A stretch of 64,000 nucleotides of DNA from Hemerocallis citrina. Its lineage: Eukaryota > Streptophyta > Magnoliopsida > Asparagales > Asphodelaceae. Where the stretch lies: the NCBI GenBank assembly GCA_017893485.1, contig CM030362.1, positions 185,216,175 to 185,280,174 of the forward strand, given 5' to 3'. The stretch's first letter is position 1; every line of letters starts with the position of its first letter. This document shows positions 1-11,600 of the stretch, in pieces. The position numbers and the translations under genes were made by a program. The notes under the pieces were generated by a model that saw only the letters and a list, made by a program, of their open reading frames with translations, did no database searches and was not told where the DNA came from.

Positions 1-290
1 AAGTGAATCGTGAAAAATTGTCTACTAAAACAAATACATACCTACTTTTATTTAAAGAAGCTACTCTAGTAGGGCCAAATAAATCCATGTGGATTAATTC
101 GAGCGGCCTACTAGTAGAGATTACTTCTTTTGTTTTAAAAGTAGATTTAATTTGTTTACCTAGTTGACATGCATCACATAACTTATCCTTTTAAAGGATA
201 GTCTTGCCAGCCCTTTAACTAGGTTGTACTAAGACAATTTAGAGAGATTTTTCTTATTCACATGACCAAAACGTCTATGCTACAGCCAAG
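1..290 (-). pseudogene. Copia integrase, N-terminal zinc-binding and core entry, with stops
   Basis: Minus-strand translation past the GAG-pre-integrase block gives the integrase zinc-finger region. The conserved W-H-R-R-x-G-H-V-N stretch is present, but its tryptophan codon is TAG (near 279). A CDACQ-like segment follows near 165-180, then the start of the catalytic core (a HMDLFGP-like motif near 75-90). The segment runs off the window, so the D,D,E triad cannot be checked. TGG to TAG is a G-to-A change, as seen when the opposite-strand cytosine was methylated. Confidence 0.8.
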
Positions 291-700
291 AATCATTATT
301 AGAAGCTACTAAGCAAAAATCATTCGAAAACTCATATGCTTTTAAACACAATTCATAAATGTCATTTTTCCTAAATCCTTGAAAAATTATATTTTGCATG
401 GTAGAATTATAAATTAAACATGCATCTTTTTCAAACATGATTTTATAACCCTTATCACATAGTTGACTTATACTTAACAGGTTATACTTAAGTCCATTAA
501 CTAATAAGACATCTTCTATAGAGGGGTTAGTGTGCTTACCGACCATACCAATTCCTATGACCTTTTCTTTGTTGTTGTCACCAAATATGACTGTTCCTCC
601 ATCAATGTCTTGTATGGAAGATAGGAGGTTGGCATGACCAGTTATGTGCTTTGAGCATCCGCTGTCAAGTATCCAACGATCTCTCTTAGGTACCTATAAA
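280..700 (-). pseudogene. Copia aspartic protease and GAG-pre-integrase domain
   Basis: Reading leftwards from about 690, the protein contains WILDSGCSKHITGH, the copia retropepsin active site (D-S-G) with the flanking WILDSG-x-x-x-H-x-T signature. Then come a glycine-rich IDGGTVIFGDN segment and the GAG-pre-integrase signature LLSISQLCDKGY (about 450-490). The protease cuts Gag-Pol inside the virus-like particle. This stretch is one open frame with no internal stop until 279, so it is the best preserved part of this pol. Confidence 0.88.
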
Positions 701-929
701 ATATTCAATGTGAATATGGTACCCTTTTCATTGGGTCCAAAATAGATTAGTTTGTGGGAAACCAAACCCATGAAGAGTTTAATTTTCCACCATAAGTAGA
801 AATATAATTAGCAGAATTACATACAGTAAGCATATATGAATTAATATAAGCAATTCCATCTTTCGAACTCAGGTTGACTGGAACCCATACATATTTGCTC
901 TGTCCAGTCGACTTTACAGCACCTTTCAG

Positions 930-1640
930 TCAACTTTTCCTGTTATTCAGTCGACTGGGAGGTTGTATAGGTCGACTTATCTGAGGTATTTGTCTCATTG
1001 AATGAGACTCAGTACCTCTGGACAGGCGACTGATATGTGGATTCAGTCGACTGGTCTGAACTGTAGATCTGCCTTTTTCATGAAAAGTTATAGTTTTAGG
1101 TTTTTCAAAAAACTCATAAAGTTTATTTTTAACACTAGAAATAGATACAGATTTGTGTACACTGGTGTTCTTAGAAGAATGAGATTTTTCAAGGGACTTT
1201 TTAAAACCAAGTCCAAACTTTTGATTAGATTGCATTTGATTTTAAAGAACATCATTTAAATTCTCTTTTTCTTTATTAAATTTAGATACGTTCTTAGATA
1301 TCTCTTCATAATTTTTCTTTAGAGACTCAAGATCCATATCTAAAATAGAAAGACGAGAATTTATGGATTTTACTTCTTTAGCAAGGTTAAGATTCTCTTG
1401 AGAAAGTGTTTGATTAACTTTCTCTAAGTTCTTAACTCTAATCTTTTTTTTTTAAGTTCTTGAAAAATCCCATTGAACGCATCAAGTAAATTATTAGAAT
1501 CATAGTCATTACTTACTTGATTTTGAGATGCCATAAAACACACATTTGTAACCTCATTTGTCTCATCAATTTCTTCTTCCGACAAAGAATCGCTATCATC
1601 CCAAGTTGCTTGGTATGCCTTTTTTTTCTTCACGAACTTG
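930..1640 (-). pseudogene. Copia Gag-Pol linker region, basic/serine-rich with coiled-coil part
   Basis: This stretch lies between gag and protease. The right part (1424-1633) has an acidic segment (DSDSLSEEE) and a short VCFMA motif, typical of the region after the copia zinc knuckle. The middle (about 1240-1420) is lysine/leucine/asparagine-rich and could form a coiled coil. The left part (930-1235) is basic and serine-rich, with repeated S-R-L triplets written by copies of the palindrome CAGTCGACTG at 948-957 and 1044-1053. No enzyme function is expected. The frames do not join cleanly, so at least one indel has occurred. Confidence 0.65.
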
Positions 1641-1678
1641 TTCTTTGTGTACTTGTCCTTCTTGAAGTTGGATGCCTT

Positions 1679-2577
1679 TCACTTAGATTTTGCGTTCTCT
1701 AGTGGGCAATCCTTCTTCATATGGCTTGTCTTGTCACACCTGAAACAAGTTGGAAGTTCATTAGATTCCTTAGATTTTGAATTAAACTTACCTTTTCTTA
1801 GGAACTTTTTGAACTTTCTCGTGAACATGGCAATCTCTTCCTCATTTTCTTCTTCATCCTCGGAGTTCGACATGACTTTGAATGCTAATGTCTTCTTCTT
1901 TGATTGTTGTGGTTCGGCATCCTTCTTGCGCTCTTCAAGTTGTACCTCATAAGCTATAAGATTTCCCACAAGATTCTCTAGAGAAAGTTGTGTTAAATCA
2001 TTGGCCTCTTCTATGGCGGTGCTCTTCTTCTCCCATTCGGGGGTTAGTGCACGAAGTACCTTCCTCACCATCTCGGCTTGAGTATACGTCTTTCCAAGTG
2101 CCACAAGTGAATTGGTAATGTCCGTGAACCTTGTAATCATCTCAGACACATTCTCATTCTCCTTCATGCGGAACATTTCAAACCTGTGAATAAGAACAGA
2201 TATTTTAGATTCTTTTACTTTATTTGTTCCTTCGTAAGTTACCTCAAGTGTGTGCCAAATTTGATGCGCAGTTGTTGCATTAGACACACGGTTGAACTCC
2301 TCATTTGTAAGGGCACAAAATAGTGCATACATCGCCTTTGCATTGTTCATTGTTTGGTTCTTCATTTCATCGTTCCATTGTGCATATGGAATAGTAGGAG
2401 CGGTGTATTCGGTCTCTGTCATGTTCCATATTTCATGTTGATGGACTGAAGGTAGATCTTCATTCTACACTTCCAATCGTTGTAATTGGTTCCATCGAAG
2501 AAGGGTGGCCTTTGTGTAGATTGGCCTTCATGGTATTGATTTGCATTAGAAGTAGTTGCTATTGCACTCAACCAGGC
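1679..2577 (-). pseudogene. Copia gag polyprotein (UBN2-type) with zinc knuckle, frameshifted
   Basis: Gag would coat the retrotransposon RNA in cytoplasmic particles. From the right: an N-terminal motif RPPFFDGTNYNDWK and MKIYLQS, then the gag core (QIWHTLEVTYEGTNKVKESK, MITRFTDITNSL), then a C-terminal zinc knuckle C-F-R-C-x4-H-x4-C at about 1700-1745. The first 60-odd codons and the rest are in different frames. The break is near 2420, where one base appears lost just before ATGACAGAGACC. No convincing ATG precedes the FFDGTNY motif, so the true start is unknown. The remaining 247-codon frame is otherwise open. Confidence 0.85.
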
Positions 2578-2587
2578 TCTGATACCA
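2576..2587 (-). other. Primer binding site for initiator tRNA-Met (copia element)
   Basis: The minus strand reads TGGTATCAGAGC, a perfect match to the site complementary to the 3' end of plant initiator tRNA-Met. It starts two bases after the end of the LTR, the expected place for minus-strand DNA priming. Confidence 0.93.
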
Positions 2588-2589
2588 AG

Positions 2590-4027
2590 TGTTGGATCAT
2601 GTAGGCAAGGCAAGAAACATTAGAGGGGAGGTGAATAGTGTTTTATAAAAATTAATTACGGAATTAAAAACTATCTTCTGTTCAGTCGACTGTAAAAGGA
2701 AGTTCAGTCGACTGAGGCGTTAGAGTAGAAGAGTATTTTGACACTAGTCTGATAAGTCGACTTAATACAGAAAGGCAGTCGACTTGCCAGAAGAGTTTCT
2801 GAGAAGATTGTAACACCAGTCTGATAAGTCGACTTAAGATGGGAATACAGTCGACTTACCAGAACGGTTTTGAGAGAATTGAAATGCAAGTAATAAAAGG
2901 TTCAAGAGATACAACCACAGAAATTCCAACCACAAAGTACACACGATATATCCTGGTTCGGTCCCCCCGACCTACTTCCAGTCCCCAAGCAACCCACTTG
3001 AGATTTTCCACTATTCTTGAAAAAATGTACAAGAATACCATACGGCGTTAGACAACAATCTTGTCCAACCCATAGTCTTCTCTCACCACTAGAGAGAGAA
3101 ACCCACTATTCCACCAAGAATGAAAACCTAACTCTACACCCTAAAGTCCTACTCTCCAACCGAGAGGAAAAGAAAACAATAAATTTTTTTACAACCAACC
3201 TATTGTGAATGTGATTTTGTACGTGGCTATTTGGTCGACTTCTGGATTCAGTCCAAAACGAATTTAATGGTATGCTGAAAACAGAGAACCAAGACTTAAG
3301 AATTAAAGTGCTCGAGTTGGAAAACCTTTTTTCTTTGGACAGTAAGAACACTTAAAAAAAATTTCTCAAAAGCTTGGAGCCCTTCCATGGTGATTCTAAG
3401 CCTCTATTTATAGAGTAGAATCCTTGGAAGTTGTAAAACAGTTTATTACAACTGTTTACAAATAGATATATATTTTTTGAAATAAAAAAAAATCAAGTTT
3501 TGAAATCAGTAATTTGTCAAAACGGCTTGAACAATCGATTGGTTTGTCGTTATAAGTCGACTGGCCAGAGTTTGAAGAAGCTCAGACAGTTTTGTACAGG
3601 TACAGTCGACTGGTCCTTAATGGCAGTCGACTGGTACTCAACAGCTGACCTAGTTAAAACTGTTTTGACCTTTATTTTTGAAAATCACACAATTATAAAA
3701 TTATATGTGATTGTGTGTGTGTGACAAGGCTTTTATATCAATCTAAGACTCAACAAAAGAAGATTACATTTGTTTTTACAAGACACAACATATAAGATAT
3801 TGAAGCTTTGATCTTGACTTGAGTCTTTAGTCTTGATAGAAGCTTTAGCCATTGTCTTTGTATAAAGCTTTGCTTGATCATTCTTCAGCTTTAGAACAAC
3901 TTGCTTGATCAATTTACTTTGAGGCCTTTGTGTATCATACATGATAAACTTTGATACAACCTGCAATATATGAGAGGTAGCACAACAACTTTGCATTGTG
4001 TTGTAATCATCAAAATCTAGAATCAAC
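2590..4027 (-). repeat. 5' LTR of the copia element (1.44 kb)
   Basis: On the minus strand the LTR begins TGTTGATTCTAG (4027 leftwards) and ends GATCCAACA at 2590, giving matching TGTTG...CAACA ends. It is followed by two bases and the iMet primer site. The partner LTR is outside the window, so LTR age and the target duplication (ATTAT at 4028-4032 would be one copy) cannot be tested. The LTR carries nine copies of an AGTCGACT palindrome, eight of them in close pairs. A short open frame at its 5' end (3733-4029) is probably not a gene. Confidence 0.88.
2683..3633. promoter_or_regulatory. Four pairs of AGTCGACT palindromes in the copia LTR
   Basis: Copies of (C/A)AGTCGACT(G/T) lie at 2683, 2705; 2754, 2776; 2826, 2848; and 3603, 3624, with a single at 3554. 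Start-to-start distances inside pairs are 22, 22, 22 and 21 bp, about two helical turns. Sirevirus LTRs are known to carry repeated palindromes of a different sequence; a role as a protein-binding or promoter element is inference. Confidence 0.7.
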
Positions 4028-4617
4028 AATTATGTTTTTTCACCTTATATTCAATACCTTTATTATTACTTAGTGTTGACTGTTTTTGATGTAATTACTT
4101 TTTATAGCTACTTATTAATTTTGTTGCTTTATACTTCTCGAATGTACTACATGTACTCATTACTTATATTTTACTTAATTTTATTATCATTATATTCTTG
4201 ATTTCTATATGTACTTTCTACTAATTACTTTATATGTACCATATTTTCAACATACTTGCTATGCATATCATTTTACACTTTTTTAATTCCTACATTACTG
4301 TATATTTTTATAATATATTTATTGTAAATTTGCTACACTGCATATTTATTTTTTCATTCACATTTACATTTTGCTTATGCATGTATTTCATTCCGTTTTC
4401 CTCCTTACTTTTATAAATCATTCTCACCACTACTATTTTGTACTATTGTATTTGATATTTATAATCTATACATCTATTTTGATATTCCATCGTGTGACTT
4501 TCAATTTCATTTCTTACTTTTGCTATTATTATTATATCACGAATTTTCAAATATAACATCATACTTAAATTAAATGTCCAATATCCCTGTGCATATGGAA
4601 GGTTACATCTTCCATTT

Positions 4618-4797
4618 CACCATTTCGGTGCAACCTAATGTCGAGATGGCAAATATGCAACTCGATGTCAATGGAGGCAAATTGCAACTAGATGTCGGGG
4701 AGGCAAAATTTGCAACCTAATATTCAGACGGCAACCTACAACCTGATGTCGTGAAGGCAAATCTGCAACTTGATGTTAAGAAGGCAAGTCTGCAGCC
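4618..4797 (+). repeat. Degenerate tandem repeat, about 30 bp unit
   Basis: A unit like GCAACTTGATGTCGNGAAGGCAA recurs about six times with drift (4620, 4655, 4690, 4725, 4750, 4780 region). No coding reading is supported. Confidence 0.6.
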
Positions 4798-5157
4798 AGA
4801 CAAAAAAAAAAGAGATTTTATTTGCTAATTGATATTTCAAGGCTTTTTATTTATATAATGAAACTAATGGTAAAGAAATATTTTCTTTATGACATTTTGT
4901 TTATACAAATTACACTTTGTGTTTCCATGAAAGTTAAACTAGTATAGTTGATTTTTCTTTATTTTGTGTTTACAAAATTTTTCATGATTGAGTACATCAA
5001 CTATGGTCTAAGTTTTTCGTTCTTTTGTAAATTACTATTTATTGCTACCGTTTTCCAATTCTTTAACATTTTAGATTTCACTTACTTTTGTTTCCACATC
5101 CTAATTAATGATTTGACGCTTACTTTTGTAATATTCATTGAACTTCTTTTAAGTTTT

Positions 5158-5159
<2 letters not shown>

Positions 5160-5214
<55 letters not shown>
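5160..5214. repeat. (TA)n microsatellite, about 27 units
   Basis: An uninterrupted run of alternating T and A about 55 bp long. Confidence 0.97.
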
Positions 5215-5217
<3 letters not shown>

Positions 5218-5743
5218 TCTATTTTGCTCCTTACCCTTTAATGTGCTTTTAGAGTATTGATTATAATGTCAACATTCACTAGTATACTCATTGTTCTTTG
5301 TCTTGTACATTCATTGTTCTCAATATTTCTTTACTTAGCTAAAATTTGTTCGTATTTCTCTGTGTCTGGACTGGCTATTTTCCCAAAACTATTTTTTCAA
5401 ATATATAACCTTTAAGTTTGTGTTACTTTGTTGTTTGTATGGTTATCAACCTTTTTATATTTGGGTTTCATCTTTTTACTTTGACTTATTATTATTCTAT
5501 GAGAATAGTCTTGCTATTTTCTTACGTTTGGGGATTAATGGTGTATTCAATTGGATTTCTTACACTTTTGCCATGTTAGTTTTCACCTTTTACTCTTCGA
5601 GCTATAATTATATGTTATTTTTGTTTTGCTTAGTAATTAAATCCAACTATAAAAATAATGATAGAATAAATTTCGAAACTATCTTGTAAGCTTTGTATTT
5701 TATTTTCTTTTGCTTAGAGTAGTTCTGAGGACAGAACTATTCT

Positions 5744-5756
5744 AAGGGGGGAGTGA
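5744..5756 (+). other. Polypurine tract before 3' LTR
   Basis: The sequence AAGGGGGGAGTGA lies directly upstream of the TGTAATACC LTR start. It is the plus-strand primer site expected at the 3' end of an LTR retrotransposon. Confidence 0.8.
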
Positions 5757-7976
5757 TGTAATACCCCGCAAAATAAAATGATTTATTTTGCATTACTAGA
5801 TAATATTATATTGGTAAAGTTGACTATTTTGACTCTTTTCTTGAAATTGCAATTTTGCACGTGCAACACGTGCACAGTTCGAAAATTTTGGATTCTTAAA
5901 ATTTTATGGTTAATGATTAATTTTCCTCATTTATTTATGATATTTTAATTTTCAAATTTATTTGAATTTAATTGACCATTTTGTGAATTTCTCAATTTTG
6001 CACGTGCAAAACACGTGCAAATAATTTTTGGTGAAAATCTCCACTTTTAGATTTATGGATAAATTCTCCTATTTATAATTAAGTATATCCTAAGTTTTGG
6101 GGTTTTCCCGAGTAAAGAAACTATTTTTATAAATACTTTGAAAGAGAGGGGCTTTCGTATAAAAAACCGTTTGGATCTCAAACAAATAATAAAAATTCAT
6201 TTTTACTGTTTTTTGGGCTTGCCATGGTCATCATTGAAAATAAAATCTATTTAAATTTTATGTAGAGTTGATTTGGTAAAGATTTAAACAAATATGGTGT
6301 TTTTGCAAATATGGAATTTAAGTGGATCTTGTGCAAATGTTTTCTTGGAAAATAAAAGTCAAAAATTTTAATTGGAAAATCTAATATGTATTAGTAGATA
6401 TTATTTCTAAAACTTCTGTATTTTTACGAATATTTTATGACATATTTGCAAATATTACAAAAGGAGGGATTTTTATGCAAAATTACCATTTTGAGTACAA
6501 ATCCAAATTTTTTAATTCCTGGGCTATGCTTGATGGTTGGATAACTCAGTAGTAAAAGAATTTGGTTTTATTTTAATTTATTTAACTTATTTAACTACTT
6601 TATTAAAGAAATGTTTATATATGTAAAGTAATAATTTGTTAAGGGATGTTTCCATAAACTTGTAAACCCTAAAAAACTCCAGATTTCGGCCTATATTATG
6701 ACCACTACAGCCGTCCTTCTCCTCTGCAAAAAATAAAATATATTTTTACTATTAATTTCTTGGAGTTTCAAAGCGATGATCTTGGATTTTGCAAAAGAAG
6801 GGCCTTTTCTCATTCTTTATTAATTCGATTGATTTCTTCATTGAGGTGAGCGACATATGTTAGTTTTCTTATTGTTCTAAGCATGTTGTATGTGATGATT
6901 TATCTATTAGAAAGCATGTTAGATGATGGTATGTAGTTATAATAATTTTGATTAATTAATTAATTAACTTAAAGATAAGGATAGGTACTAGATGGTGATA
7001 TGATGAAATGAGTGCAAACATGAGTTATGGACTCCAGGATGATCCAAGGAGTGAGATATTCCCCAGTATTCCGGGACGATGGACGTATGGGCCACAGAGT
7101 GATCTGCGGAGTGGGATTGAACTCCAGTATTCCGAGGATGAGAGCGACGCTCATGGGATGTTTGTGCAATAAGGGTCCAGGATGACCTGCAGAGTGAAGC
7201 AATCTCCATTTTCGGGACGATGGACGTAAGGGCCACAGAATGATCTGCGGAGTGGGATTGGCCTCGAGTATTCCAAGGGCGAGAACCAATACTTGCAGAA
7301 TGTCTAAATCTCATTGTAGTCATAGTAGTAGGATTAGTTGCATAGCGGGTGATTTAACCCTATCAAGTGGAGAACGATAAGGGCTTGCACCAGACCTATG
7401 TAGAGTGGGATGCATAGAATCTGACAAGTATGCATTAGAGAGTCAGCATATAAAATTGGTGTTTTCTTGACTTGGTTTTGTGCATGTTGTTTCCTGTTTT
7501 TCTACACTTGACACTTAGTCTAGTTTCACTTAATGTTTTCAAGTTTTATTTATTGTTATTTCTTATTTCATTTATTTTTGCTGTTGATACATGTTTTTTA
7601 TGATACTATGTTTCATGTTTTATTTATGTTGCATTTATTTTATGTCACTCACATCGTTATGGCTGATCCATATAGTTTTAGGGGTTAGGGTTATCTCTAG
7701 CCTCATGTTTTACAGGTAGGTGCCTATAGCTTGGGATTTGGATGCATGAGGTAGAATGATTTATGGCTTATGTAAATTGTAAAAGAATGTGTTGTAAAAG
7801 AAAAGAATTGTAATTTAAAGTGTTTAATTATCTACTGTGCTTTGTAAACAATTGATGTAATAAAAAGTTTTAATTTTTCCTGTATTTGGTTGCTATGTTT
7901 ATGATTACATTGAAGTTGATTCTGGAATTGTGCCACATATTTCTGAGATATTATATTGAAAATTCGGGGCACTACA
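5757..7976 (+). repeat. 3' LTR (2.2 kb) of a plus-strand gypsy-like element
   Basis: It begins TGTAATACCCCGC right after a polypurine tract and ends TTCGGGGCACTACA at 7976, giving TGTA...TACA ends. It resembles in layout, but not closely in sequence, the TGTAACCCC...GGGGCGTGACA LTR family elsewhere in the window. Near 7020-7280 a block of about 141 bp is present twice (the GGGACGATGGACGTA segment at about 7073 and 7214). The 5' LTR and coding region are not in the window. CCACT (7977-7981) would be one copy of its target duplication. Confidence 0.7.
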
Positions 7977-8699
7977 CCACTTGATCGAGTAGACTCCGTC
8001 AATAGCATCCATTAGCTCTAGCAATTTATCTTTTGCCTGATCAAATCTTGGCGCGCCCAAACGGTGTATCTTTAGCACGAAATTCGAACTCCTGGCGATT
8101 TGAGATTCTGAATACTTGCTGGAATCCTGGGACTCTGCCTGCACGTCTTGGAGTGAACGAAAACACCTCCTCTCTTGGTGACGATCCCAGCCGCTGACAT
8201 GTCGTTGTAGATCATGTGTAGCCAGTCGACGAATCGAGCAAGAATAACAGAATAGTAGCACTGGAATTTGAGGAGAACATGGTAGGGAAGAAATAACTAG
8301 TAGAATACTCATTATTGAATCAATAGGTGAAAATGAATGCAAGGCACATAAGGAAATGAACGACGCAAGAACTGAAATATGAAAGAATCGACAAAACAAG
8401 TAGAAATAAAATGGATGGATAGTACTAGAATCAAAACAATATGGGTACGAAAAGAACGAGTTTATACCCAATAAGGAATCAATCAATGAGGACAACTGTA
8501 AGAGATGGAAGGAAACAAAGAATGAAAGAATTGAATATGGAGGATCAAAAGTGGATCAAATAGGGTAAGTATCCAGATTCAAGTTGGTTATTACATGTTC
8601 ATGTGATCAATGCGGTGTGTACATTGTTGAGCTAACCTGGCTAACGCATTAGCCTAAACTGGCTAAGGCCTAACCTGGCTTTGATACCACTAAAAATCA
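7977..8699 (-). other. 5' internal leader of a minus-strand chromovirus-like element, truncated
   Basis: Its right end has a primer site and an LTR of the TGTCACGCCC family, so this is the leader or start of gag of a minus-strand gypsy element. An open frame reads 8495-7905 but crosses the LTR junction at 7976 and shows no recognisable gag motif, so I do not call a gene. The rest of the element is displaced by the plus-strand element ending at 7976. Confidence 0.55.
8678..8689 (-). other. Primer binding site, tRNA-iMet type, one mismatch
   Basis: The minus strand reads TGGTATCAAAGC, one change from the iMet site TGGTATCAGAGC, about 10 bases from the LTR edge. The chromovirus at 55051 has the same spacing. 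Confidence 0.8.
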
Positions 8700-11600
8700 T
8701 ATCACGCCCTGCTTCCCATTATACAAAAACATTTGCATGTAACTGAGGTCTAACGAATGATATAAGTCTCCAAACTTACATCATTCATAAGCTATACAAT
8801 GCCAGTAAGCTCAACACACAATAATAATCACAAGAACAAGGGTATAATATAATAACCAATATCTTAGATACAAGAACTTACTAAATAGCCCGAGAATATG
8901 CAATGCAGTAACAGTTCGACGCGTTCTTTCAGTAACCCATCGTCTGTACCTGTATAACATAACTCAAAAGAAAGATGGAGGGAGTACCTGTTAGAGCAAG
9001 CTTCGGGCTACAAGTAGTACACGCAAAATAGGAACGAGAACAATGTATAACAAGAAAAGGAATAAGAACATGCAATGTAATTGTAATACATCATGATCAA
9101 ATGTAATACAAGTGACGAATGGAACAAGTCTCAAAATATAACTAATCGGGAACGGGGAATCGTGTAATAGGAAATGTGTCGTGTAACAGGAATCTTGTAA
9201 CTTATAAACATGTAACATGTAACTTGTAAATAGAAATCATGTTATCTTGTAACAAAAATCATGTAATCTTGTAACAGGATTCATGTAATCTTGTAAAGAG
9301 ATATCATGTAACTGGAATCATGAATCATGCAGGTGTTCAGTGTTAATCTCAAGTCTAGCAATCCTTTATAAATCCGAACTAATGCACGCAATTCTCGTCC
9401 CATACCACAGGTTCGGGTACATACAAACAAGTTAACGTTTAGACTCTATGGTGAATTCTATAGGATCATGTACTCGGGTCTTCCAGTGACACTGACAGAA
9501 ATCGTATCATATTATGTAATCAGGAATCATATCATGTCATGTAACCATGTAATCATATCATATCATGTAAACAAATACAGAGACACTATTACGGAAAACA
9601 CGGGCCTCCTTCCGAGTACACTTTCCTATATTGTCCACGACTAGATTATTTCCTTTATTACTCTGGCTTGTTATACTTTTTACAATAATCAACATGAACA
9701 TGCACAATGAGAACGGCTGTCAGGGCAGGATCAAGGAGTATCAAGGCTATGCAATGCATGACATGCAAGTTTAATTAATTAAATGCAAGAAATAAATATA
9801 TCTACAATCAAGGACATGAACAATGCGTTGCTGTACAGAACTTTACTTTCCCGTTGCTATAAGAAAGCGAATCAGGTACCGTCAGAGGTTCCAAAAAGTA
9901 GACTTCACGCGTTCCAATGAATATTCAAATGATACATTATAATAACAGTATGTCAACCAGACAGTTCTTATTCGGTTTACTGCGCAGGCAACAACTCAGA
10001 GTCAACTTCTTATGTATATAAATCGACTGAAAAATTATTTAAAAGTCTTATGAAAATCATAAATAAATTCCCAATCATGGTAAGTAACATACAGGTAAAT
10101 ATCAGGTCTTAATCATACTTTTATCATGATATGTAAATTTGTTATACGAGAAAATACATTTAAAATAGTAATTTGGAATTAAAAATGTCACGTCACTAAA
10201 ATCAGTATATCTTGAAACTACACGTTGGATTTCAGATACGTCAGAAGTTCTAGAAACTAGACTCAGGGGGCCACAACTCTTATTTATAAAGTTCTAACTT
10301 ATTTTAATAGTAACTGGGTCAAAATCTAGCTACAAGTCAGAGTGAACAATAGGACAGAAACATACAAATCGATATTTATGATCTTTTGATGGGCATCGAA
10401 TCACAGAGACAAATAGATTGATTTGATTCAATATATGACGACTAATTTAACCATGGAAAGATTGTAAAGTATGATAATACGATGGTTCAATCAATTGAAA
10501 TCATAAAGTCATTTTTCTTGAACATTGATGGTAACGAGCTTCAATCACGATAATAAAATATAACTACTAATTGCGGGAGGTCAAATAAATTGCTTGTACG
10601 GAACAATAAAGTGTAAAAGATACTTGCCTTATAGATGACGACTTCAAATGTAAAAGAATAACGGGATGAGAGTCCTGAGGCAACACTTGCAAGCAACATA
10701 ATGGCAACACGTGCAACTACGAAAAAGCACGTGCAAACGCAGCAACAATAACACGTGCACACAGCAACATGTGCAACAGTGCACAAAAAGAACAAGACAT
10801 CAACAACAAGAACGAGAATAGCAACAATAAACGATGGTGGCAGCGCGGGGCTTGCAGTTCAGCGGTGATCGTTGGCAATAGCCATCGGTGCGACGAATAG
10901 GCAGCACGGGGAATTCGGTGGTGGTTGAAGATGAAGTTCGGGGCGTGGCTGTGGTGTGCAGCAGTCGAAAACGGAAAGGAAGCTGCTGGAAGGATGGCAG
11001 GGTGCAGCGGCTGTTGGTGTTCGGGCCTGTCAAAGGTGGGGATGACAGCAAAAGGTGGAGGGGGAAGGAGCAGCACATGCAATGGCGAGGTGCAGACAGT
11101 GGTGACTTAGGGGTGAGGCGGCAGCACGGTGGTCGGGGGAGCTGTAAGGAGGTGTTGCGATGGCTGACAACGGCGAGGTGGGGCAGTCGGAGGTCGACGA
11201 GGTGAGCATCAGGGCGTCAAGGTGTAGAGGGAGCGATCAGCAGCGACTGCAAGGGTGATGAAGCTCGGTTGCGGTGAGGGAGAAGATGAAGGCAGGGGAT
11301 AGGCCATTGCGGTGGTGGTCGACAGGGGGACGACGATGGTTGTGGGGATGAGGTGCAGCAAGGCGGCGGCAATGGCGGAGCTGCGATGGAGTTCTAAGGG
11401 AGAGGATGACTGATCGTTAATGGTGGCAATGGGTTCAGATGGTTGCGGGTTGCTGGTTGTGGGGACGAGATGCAGTGGTGGGCTTCGATTATGGCGATGG
11501 CGGAGCTCGACGTGGGCTGGTGGTCAGTCGAGGGAGGAAGAGGGCGAGCGATAGGGGGATGGCGACGAGGAGGGCGATGAGGACGAGAGCGGAGGAGGGA

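Larger units (their letters stand above)
1..4027 (-). mobile_element. Ty1/copia LTR retrotransposon, 5' part, runs off the left edge
   Basis: This is the 5' part of a copia element read right to left: LTR (2590-4027), primer site, gag, linker, protease, GAG-pre-integrase and the first part of the integrase core. Reverse transcriptase, RNase H and the second LTR would lie left of position 1. The long LTR (1.44 kb), iMet primer site, extended serine- and lysine-rich linker after gag and repeated LTR palindromes resemble the Sirevirus branch, but that placement is inference. It sits in AT-rich DNA belonging to another LTR element. Gag has a frameshift and the integrase entry has a stop, so it is not autonomous. 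Confidence 0.9.
4033..5756 (+). other. AT-rich internal DNA of a plus-strand LTR element; no genes seen
   Basis: This stretch between the copia LTR and the next LTR is very T-rich and has no recognisable retrotransposon protein. It ends in a polypurine tract joined to a 3' LTR, so it is most simply the non-coding 3' part of that element. It includes a short tandem array (4618-4797) and a TA microsatellite (5160-5214). Open frames such as 5420-5689 have the composition of random AT-rich DNA. Confidence 0.6.

Noticed and set aside
4234..5689. Hydrophobic frames that look like membrane proteins
   Set aside because: T-rich DNA always translates to F/L/I/Y; no start context, family or conserved motif.
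7905..8495. 196-codon minus-strand frame
   Set aside because: It crosses the LTR end at 7976 and shows no gag motif, so it cannot be one gene.
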